From contig DKQK01000012.1 of the NCBI GenBank assembly GCA_002471665.1, positions 10,849-74,848 on the forward strand: a DNA stretch of 64,000 bases, read 5' to 3'. Positions 59,027 through 64,000 of the stretch are shown here, in pieces. The DNA is from Gammaproteobacteria bacterium UBA7310 (GTDB taxonomy: Bacteria; Pseudomonadota; Gammaproteobacteria; Pseudomonadales; Ketobacteraceae). Position 1 is the stretch's first letter, and each line of letters opens with the position of its first letter. Under the pieces are notes generated by a model. The model saw only the letters and a program-made list of their open reading frames with translations, was not told the origin of the DNA and searched no databases. Position numbers and translations under genes: made by a program.

Positions 59027-59716
59027 ATGACAACCGGATTCTTCATTGCCTTGGCCTGTATTCTGGTGTTCGATGGTGTGGTGATGGCATTTTTTGCCTG
59101 GGCGGTACAGGCTCCGCGTTTTGCCCGCTATCGCATTCGGACACCGGATCGGCAGCGCATCAGCACCGTCCGTAAAGCCGTCAATATTGGCTTGAACGGG
59201 GTGTTGGCGTTGTCGTTCTTTGCCTTTGTGTTTACCTATTTTGGCGGCAGCCTCATAGTCGATCAACACCTCTCCGTAGCCGTGCCGGGGGTGTTGGTGT
59301 TTGGCGAGGTGCTGGCGGCATTAATGCTGTATGACTTTATGTATTACTTCCTGCACCGTGGCATGCACCATCCAATGTTCATGAAGCACGTGCACGGTGT
59401 CCATCACTATGTTCGTTTTCCCACGTCTGCGGAAAGCATTTTTCTGCATCCGGTGGAAAATCTGGCGGGATTGGGGCTGCTCTGCCTGGCCATCGCCATA
59501 GTCGGCCCCATCAGTCCTGTGTCATTCCTGCTGGTGTTTTTCATTCATCATGTGGTGAATATTCTGGTGCACTCCAATCTGGTGTTGCCGCATCCGGTTT
59601 TCAAGTTATTCAATTTCTGGGCGCTGAAACACGATATTCATCATGGTAAACACCTTAACCGTAACTACGCTTCCATCTTCCCATTCTGGGATCAGATGTT
59701 TGGCACTGACGCGTAG
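59027..59716 (+). CDS. Sterol desaturase/C4-methyl-oxidase-like di-iron enzyme
   Basis: 229 residues, fatty-acid-hydroxylase superfamily. About four membrane helices, with the His boxes HRGMHH (about 119-124), HGVHH (about 132-136) and HDIHHGKH (about 205-212) that hold the di-iron site. The superfamily includes ERG25/SMO (sterol C4-methyl oxidase), ERG3 and bacterial hydroxylases. The start at 59027 has GGAGG; it follows the ALDH stop by 5 bases. Because an ERG26-like gene comes next, C4-methyl hydroxylation is the favoured reaction. The substrate is inference. Confidence 0.83.
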   Translation: MTTGFFIALACILVFDGVVMAFFAWAVQAPRFARYRIRTPDRQRISTVRKAVNIGLNGVLALSFFAFVFTYFGGSLIVDQHLSVAVPGVLVFGEVLAALMLYDFMYYFLHRGMHHPMFMKHVHGVHHYVRFPTSAESIFLHPVENLAGLGLLCLAIAIVGPISPVSFLLVFFIHHVVNILVHSNLVLPHPVFKLFNFWALKHDIHHGKHLNRNYASIFPFWDQMFGTDA

Positions 59717-59745
59717 ATTGAGCAATCTAATAAAAAAGGAACGCG

Positions 59746-60795
59746 ATGATGGAAAAGAGAAAAATTCTGGTGACCGGTGGGTGTGGGTTTATCGGCAGCA
59801 ACCTGGTGAATGGTTTGCTGGATGCCGGTCATAATGTCACGGTGCTGGATTTTGGCGGGCGGCCCTTTCACGATGACGTAACCTTCCTGGACATCAATAT
59901 TTGTGACCGGGAGGCCGTGGTGGATGCCTGCGCCGGCATGGATTCCATTGTACATAATGCCTCCCTGGTGCATACCAAGCACAACCAGGAATCGGTGATT
60001 TGGGCGGTGAATCACCAGGGAACCCTCAATGTGATGGAGGCCTGCCGCAGGCATGGTATTGCGCGGCTGGTGTACATCAGCTCCGCCAGCGCCGTCTATG
60101 AGGGGGAGGACATTGCCTACGGTGATGAAACCCTGCCTTATTCCTCTATATCCCAGGCCCCGTACGCTGACAGTAAGATCCAGGCAGAAAAAGATGTGTT
60201 GGCTTTCAGTGGCACCGGTGTTACCCAATGCTGTGCGATTCGCCCTCATGTGGTGTTCGGTGCCGGTGATAATCGGTTTATGCCGGCCATTCTGCAAAAG
60301 GCGCAGGCGGGAAAACTGAAACGCGCCATCGGCAATCGGGATAAGCTGTCGGATTTTACCTATGTGTCCAATTTGGTGGATGCGGTGGTGATGGCAGAAG
60401 ATAAACTGGTGGACGGCTCACCGGTGAGCGGACAGGCCTATTTTATTACCAATGGCGAACCCATGGCGTTTTTTGATTTTGTTGAAAAGGTGCTGGTGGC
60501 GCTGGGGTATCCACCGATCACCGGCAAGGTTCCCTATTGGTTGGCTTATTCCGTGGCGGCCCTGGCAGAAGGCATTGATACCTTGAAAGGCGGTACGCTG
60601 AATGCGGAAAACGGCTTAACGCGTTTCTCCGTGCGCTATATGGTCACCCATCATTATTTCTCAATTGAAAAGGCGTATCGGGATTTTGGCTGGAAGCCCC
60701 GGGTATCCCTGGAGGAAGGTATTCAGCGAACGGTGGCGGCGTTACAGCAGGCAGACAGCAAGGCCGTGGGTAAAACGGTAAAGAAAGCCGCCTGA
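59746..60795 (+). CDS. ERG26/NSDHL-like 3-beta-hydroxysteroid dehydrogenase (C4-decarboxylating type)
   Basis: 349 residues, extended SDR. VTGGCGFIGSNLV (about 9-21) binds NAD; 'LVYISSASAVYEGEDI', the catalytic 'PYADSKIQAE' (YxxxK) and 'IRPHVVFGAGDNRFMP' follow sterol-4-alpha-carboxylate 3-dehydrogenase (ERG26/NSDHL), as do 'DFTYVSNLVDAV' and 'AYFITNGEPMAFFDF'. That enzyme oxidises the 3-beta-OH of a 4-carboxysterol and CO2 is lost from C4. Bacterial SdmB is a functional analogue. SD AAGGA; 29 bases after the desaturase-like gene. Plain 3-beta-HSD activity is the alternative. Confidence 0.87.
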   Translation: MMEKRKILVTGGCGFIGSNLVNGLLDAGHNVTVLDFGGRPFHDDVTFLDINICDREAVVDACAGMDSIVHNASLVHTKHNQESVIWAVNHQGTLNVMEACRRHGIARLVYISSASAVYEGEDIAYGDETLPYSSISQAPYADSKIQAEKDVLAFSGTGVTQCCAIRPHVVFGAGDNRFMPAILQKAQAGKLKRAIGNRDKLSDFTYVSNLVDAVVMAEDKLVDGSPVSGQAYFITNGEPMAFFDFVEKVLVALGYPPITGKVPYWLAYSVAALAEGIDTLKGGTLNAENGLTRFSVRYMVTHHYFSIEKAYRDFGWKPRVSLEEGIQRTVAALQQADSKAVGKTVKKAA

Positions 60796-60805
60796 GGCAG
60801 GCGGA

Positions 60806-61177
60806 CTATTGTGGCTTCCAGCTGCCGATCATGTCCGGTTCCCGTTTGGCCCCGGCCTGCTTTAACTGTTCCAGGTAATCCTGCCACAGCGGCTCTTTCT
60901 CCACGCACAGTTTGTGCAAATAGCTCCAGGAGTAGAGCCCGGAATCGTGCCCGTCATCGAAGGTGATTTTCACCGCGTAATTGCCTACGGGTTCAATATC
61001 GCGAATGGTGACGAAACGTTTGCCGGTCTGCAGGATCGGTGTGCCGTGGCCCTGTACCTCTGCCGACGGCGACAGCACCCGCAGCATCTCGTAAGAGAGT
61101 CGGTACTGTTCAGTGCCGAACACCAGTTCCAGTTCCCTGGATTCCGTGTGCAGCTTGATTTCCGTCGGCATGGTCAT
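60806..61177 (-). CDS. DUF971 protein (GBBH-like N-terminal domain)
   Basis: 123 residues. 'PTEIKLHTESRELELVF', 'YRLSYEMLRVLSPSAE', 'ITFDDGHDSGLYSWSYLHKL' match the DUF971 domain also found at the N-terminus of gamma-butyrobetaine hydroxylase. The stand-alone form is often encoded directly downstream of hslVU in gammaproteobacteria, as here. It may act in iron-sulphur or metal handling; function is not settled. SD AAGGA supports the start. Confidence 0.88.
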   Translation of the reverse strand: MTMPTEIKLHTESRELELVFGTEQYRLSYEMLRVLSPSAEVQGHGTPILQTGKRFVTIRDIEPVGNYAVKITFDDGHDSGLYSWSYLHKLCVEKEPLWQDYLEQLKQAGAKREPDMIGSWKPQ

Positions 61178-61213
61178 GGGTTGTGATCCTTGTCAGTGCT
61201 GGAATAAAGTGGG

Positions 61214-62560
61214 TTATAGAATATAGCGGCTCAAGTCTTCATCCCCCGCCAGGGTACCGAGGCGTTCATCCACGTAGGCCGGGGTGATCACAAAGGGGTT
61301 CTGGTCGGTTTTCAAAGACAAGTCAGCGGCATCGAAGGAAATCTCTTCCAGCAGCCGCTCCATCACCGTATGCAGGCGGCGGGCGCCGATGTTTTCGGTG
61401 CGTTCATTCACCTGCCAGGCAATTTCCGCCAGGCGGCGTATGGCGTCTGCCTGAAAATCCAGTTGCAAACCCTCGGTTTCAATCAGGGCTCGATACTGTT
61501 CGGTTAATGACGCGCTGGGCTCGGTCAGGATACGCTCAAAATCATCGGCGGTCAGTGCCTGTAGCTCCACCCGGATCGGCAAGCGGCCTTGCAGCTCCGG
61601 TACCAGATCCGAAGGTTTGGCCAGGTGGAATGCGCCGGAGGCGATAAACAGAATATGATCGGTTTTAACCATGCCGTATTTGGTGCTGACGGTGCAGCCC
61701 TCAATCAACGGCAGTAGATCCCGTTGCACTCCTTCACGGGACACGTCGGTGCCGGAGGTCTCGGAACGCTTGGCCACCTTGTCGATCTCGTCCAGGAACA
61801 CGATGCCGTTCTGCTCCACCGCTTCCACGGCCTTAACCTTGAGTTCTTCCTCGTTGACCAGCTTGGCGGCTTCTTCATCCCGCACCAGTTTATAGGCCTC
61901 ACCGACTTTCATGCGGCGTTTTTTCTGCTTACCGGTGTTGAGGTTGGAGAACATGTTCTGCAGCTGGCTGGTCATCTCTTCCATGCCGGGGGGCGCCATG
62001 ATTTCCACTCCCATCGACGCGGCTGCCACATCAATTTCAATGTCCTTGTCGTTGAGTTGGCCTTCGCGCAATTTTTTACGGAACACCTGACGGGTTGTGG
62101 ATTCGTCTTCTTTGGTTTCGGTGTTGTTGCCCCACTGATCACGGGCCGGGGGAATCAGCGCGTCCAAAATGCGATCCTCAGCGGCGTTTTCCGCTTTCGA
62201 TCGATTCTGCACCATCTGTTCTTCCCGCAACATTTTTACCGCACCATCCACCAGGTCGCGCACAATGGATTCCACATCGCGGCCCACGTAACCCACTTCG
62301 GTGAATTTGGTGGCTTCCACTTTGAGAAAGGGGGCTTTGGCCAGTTTTGCCAGGCGCCGGGCAATTTCGGTTTTACCCACGCCGGTGGGGCCGATCATGA
62401 GAATGTTCTTGGGGGAGATTTCGCTGCGCAGTTCATCGGCCAGCTGCATGCGGCGCCAGCGGTTGCGCAGGGCCACGGCCACCGCGCGCTTGGCTTCCTG
62501 CTGGCCAATGATGTGTCGGTTCAGTTCGTCAACGATTTCCCGGGGAGTCATATTCGACAT
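61214..62560 (-). CDS. hslU: ATPase subunit of the HslVU protease
   Basis: 448 residues, AAA+ unfoldase. It starts MSNMTPREIVDELNRHIIGQ, as in E. coli (MSEMTPREIV). Walker A GPTGVGKTE (about 56-64), a variable I-domain (about 110-240), Walker B IVFLDEID, and the C-terminal end Leu-Ser-Arg-Tyr-Ile-Leu that inserts into HslV. The ATG at 62560 overlaps the hslV stop codon. Confidence 0.96.
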   Translation of the reverse strand: MSNMTPREIVDELNRHIIGQQEAKRAVAVALRNRWRRMQLADELRSEISPKNILMIGPTGVGKTEIARRLAKLAKAPFLKVEATKFTEVGYVGRDVESIVRDLVDGAVKMLREEQMVQNRSKAENAAEDRILDALIPPARDQWGNNTETKEDESTTRQVFRKKLREGQLNDKDIEIDVAAASMGVEIMAPPGMEEMTSQLQNMFSNLNTGKQKKRRMKVGEAYKLVRDEEAAKLVNEEELKVKAVEAVEQNGIVFLDEIDKVAKRSETSGTDVSREGVQRDLLPLIEGCTVSTKYGMVKTDHILFIASGAFHLAKPSDLVPELQGRLPIRVELQALTADDFERILTEPSASLTEQYRALIETEGLQLDFQADAIRRLAEIAWQVNERTENIGARRLHTVMERLLEEISFDAADLSLKTDQNPFVITPAYVDERLGTLAGDEDLSRYIL

Positions 62561-63102
62561 TAGGCACAATCCAGTTCTTCGATGGTTAAATTTTGGTTGG
62601 TGTAAATGCAGATGTCGGCGGCGATGCGCAGGCCTTTCTCCACGATGTCCCGTGCTTCCAGATCGGTGTTGTCCAGCAGGGCCCGGGCGGCGGATTGCGC
62701 AAAAGGGCCACCGGAGCCAATGGCGATCAGGTCGTCTTCCGGTTGAATGACATCGCCGTTGCCGGTGATGATCAGTGATGCCTCTTTGTCGGCAACCGCC
62801 AGCAGGGCTTCCAGGCGCCGCAGGGCACGCTCGGTACGCCAGTCTTTGGCCAACTCCACGGCCGCCCGTGTCAGGTTGCCCTGGTATTTTTCGAGCTTGG
62901 CTTCAAAGCGTTCAAACAGGGTGAAGGCATCCGCTGTGCCACCGGCAAAACCGGCCAGAACCTGGTTATTGTAGAGCCGTCGTACCTTGCGGGCATTGCC
63001 TTTCATGACGGTGTTGCCCAGGCTGACCTGGCCATCGCCACCGATGACAACCTTGCCGTTACGACGGGCAGAGAGGATGGTGGTGCCTCGATATTGTTCC
63101 AC
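62560..63102 (-). CDS. hslV: Proteolytic subunit of the HslVU protease
   Basis: 180 residues, threonine protease of the proteasome-beta type. NGKVVIGGDGQVSLGNTVMKGNARKVRRLY and GFAGGTADAFTLFERFE are typical. The Thr-Thr-Ile start of mature E. coli HslV is here preceded by a short MEQYRG leader, so six residues must be removed to expose the catalytic Thr. It degrades proteins unfolded by HslU. Confidence 0.95.
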   Translation of the reverse strand: MEQYRGTTILSARRNGKVVIGGDGQVSLGNTVMKGNARKVRRLYNNQVLAGFAGGTADAFTLFERFEAKLEKYQGNLTRAAVELAKDWRTERALRRLEALLAVADKEASLIITGNGDVIQPEDDLIAIGSGGPFAQSAARALLDNTDLEARDIVEKGLRIAADICIYTNQNLTIEELDCA

Positions 63103-63176
63103 AGGGTATCCTTATCGTTACTGCATGAATGAGTGCAGGCACAGTGCTGCCAAAAGTGTGTAGATGGGGGCGGATT

Positions 63177-63695
63177 TCACTTTTTCAAGCGCAGCACAAT
63201 ATGCTCGATTTGGTTTTCTGCCAGGGTGGACTTCGCCTGCTCCAGTGTCTGCTGGGATTGGAATGGGCCCACCTGAACCCGGTGCCAGGCTTCACCCGGC
63301 CCCAGTTCCACTTTCTGGATTTTGACATCCAATCCCATCAGGATCAGCTCTGCCCGGCGATGATCTGCTTCCTGGGCGGAGCGGAATGATCCGGTTTGAA
63401 TAATGAAGGGTTCGTTGGCGCTGGGGGCGGCCGGTGCGGGAGTGGATTTCCCGGGTTTGGATTGATCCGTTGCCGGGGCCACCACTTCGCGGTCCGGTAG
63501 CAGGGTGTAGAAATCGAATTTCGGGCCGCTGCCGCCGGTGCCGGGTAAGGCCGGGGTGGTGACTTCAATTTCCTGCATCTGCCTGTCGGTCGGTTTGATC
63601 CCGGCCAGATAGTACAGAAATGCCAGGAACAGGCCCGTTACCACGCCGGTAAACAGCCAGACCCAGGCCGGTAGATTGGAGTCGGATTTTGCCAA
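63177..63695 (-). CDS. SPOR-domain cell-division-type membrane protein (FtsN-like)
   Basis: About 172 residues from the TTG start. One membrane helix near the N-terminus (about 12-32), a Pro/Ala-rich periplasmic linker, and a C-terminal SPOR domain (about 95-172, IIQTGSFRSAQEADHRRAEL...WHRVQVGPFQS) that binds septal peptidoglycan. The TTG at 63695, with GGGAG 10 bases before it, gives the usual Met-Ala-Lys start. A GTG at 63743 would overlap the argS stop by 26 bases. It lies between argS and hslV, the position of the FtsN-like gene in Pseudomonas-type genomes. Confidence 0.85.
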   Translation of the reverse strand: MAKSDSNLPAWVWLFTGVVTGLFLAFLYYLAGIKPTDRQMQEIEVTTPALPGTGGSGPKFDFYTLLPDREVVAPATDQSKPGKSTPAPAAPSANEPFIIQTGSFRSAQEADHRRAELILMGLDVKIQKVELGPGEAWHRVQVGPFQSQQTLEQAKSTLAENQIEHIVLRLKK

Positions 63696-63717
63696 TGTAT
63701 TGATACTCCCTGCAGGT

Positions 63718-64000
63718 TTACATTTTTTCCGGTGCGCTGACACCCAGCAGCTGCAGACCGTTGGCGATGACGTTTTTCACGGCAATGGCCATGGCCATGC
63801 GCCCGTTACGCAGGGTGTCGTCTTCCACCAGAACTTTATTGCTGTTGTACCAGGTATGGAAATCCTGGGCCAGATCACGTAAGGCGTAAGTGAGCTGGTG
63901 TGGGGCCCGGTTGCGGGCGGCAACGGCGATGGCCTCCGGCCAGGCTGCCAGGCGCTTGGCCAGGTCTTCGATGTTGTCTTCCGGCAGGGAAGGCAGTACC
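63718..64000 (-). CDS. argS: Arginyl-tRNA synthetase, C-terminal part
   Basis: The minus-strand frame is open from the window edge to a TAA at 63718-63720, about 93 residues. The translation includes 'PHQLTYALRDLAQDFHTWYNS' and ends in 'NGLQLLGVSAPEKM', the DALR anticodon-binding domain and C-terminus of ArgS. The catalytic part lies beyond the window. Confidence 0.93.
   Translation of the reverse strand, partial: VLPSLPEDNIEDLAKRLAAWPEAIAVAARNRAPHQLTYALRDLAQDFHTWYNSNKVLVEDDTLRNGRMAMAIAVKNVIANGLQLLGVSAPEKM

Noticed and set aside
1..64000. tRNA or rRNA genes, CRISPR arrays, insertion sequences, integrases, phage genes
   Set aside because: None recognised by eye; no regularly spaced repeats and no transposase or integrase motifs in the translations. 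A tRNA search tool was not available.

Overview
The window reads as chromosomal DNA of a GC-rich gammaproteobacterium, probably an aerobic marine or algae-associated member of the Pseudomonadales/Cellvibrionales/Oceanospirillales side. The housekeeping markers are ubiE-ubiJ-ubiB-hisE-tatABC, hslVU with a SPOR gene and argS, rsmE, pip, dtd and an ANR-type Fnr regulator. I cannot name a species. I saw no tRNA, rRNA, CRISPR array, insertion sequence or phage gene.

Layout. 0-2.9 kb: end of an outer-membrane protein gene, a small PstS-like protein, an SDR and an Fnr/Anr regulator. 3.0-16 kb: a steroid-catabolic island. It holds three TetR regulators, a molybdopterin oxidoreductase, an acyl-CoA ligase, a KstD/Kst4D-like flavin dehydrogenase, SDRs, a ketosteroid isomerase with all three catalytic residues, a KshA-like Rieske oxygenase and a steroid 5-alpha-reductase-like membrane enzyme. 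16-19 kb: a MalT/LAL-type LuxR regulator and a small unknown gene. 19-30 kb: chemoreceptor, rsmE, an unusual two-subunit biotin-dependent acyl-CoA carboxylase with a hotdog thioesterase, a lipoprotein and a DECR2-like dienoyl-CoA reductase. 30-35 kb: a MoxR ATPase / VWA / repeat-protein triad. 35-49 kb: mixed housekeeping, a zinc-type ABC operon without its ATPase, tat and ubi genes. 49-52 kb: a second ABC1/UbiB kinase and an acyltransferase. 51.8-60.8 kb: a second sterol cluster. 60.8-64 kb: a DUF971 gene, hslU, hslV, a SPOR gene and the end of argS.

The most interesting part is the 51.8-60.8 kb cluster. One operon encodes a CYP51 (sterol 14-alpha-demethylase) fused to a ferredoxin, an NTF2-like protein and a homologue of plant cycloeucalenol cycloisomerase, the enzyme that opens the 9,19-cyclopropane ring of phytosterol precursors. 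The divergent operon encodes a TetR regulator, a GMC alcohol oxidase/dehydrogenase, an aldehyde dehydrogenase, a sterol-desaturase/C4-methyl-oxidase-like di-iron enzyme and an ERG26/NSDHL-like 3-beta-hydroxysteroid dehydrogenase/decarboxylase. Together these could open the cyclopropane, remove C14-methyl and remove C4-methyl groups. No squalene epoxidase or oxidosqualene cyclase is in the window. I therefore infer processing of external algal or plant sterols and triterpenols, whose product would feed the ring-degrading enzymes at 3-16 kb, rather than de novo synthesis; this is a hypothesis.

Regulation. Four 15-bp inverted-repeat sites (TGCAWW-N3-WYTGCA type) sit in front of almost every transcription unit of the first steroid island, including the TetR gene at 6879-7595, which points to one local regulon. 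Two perfect long palindromes with identical GCT loops lie in the same promoters. A different inverted repeat lies in the divergent promoter of the second cluster.
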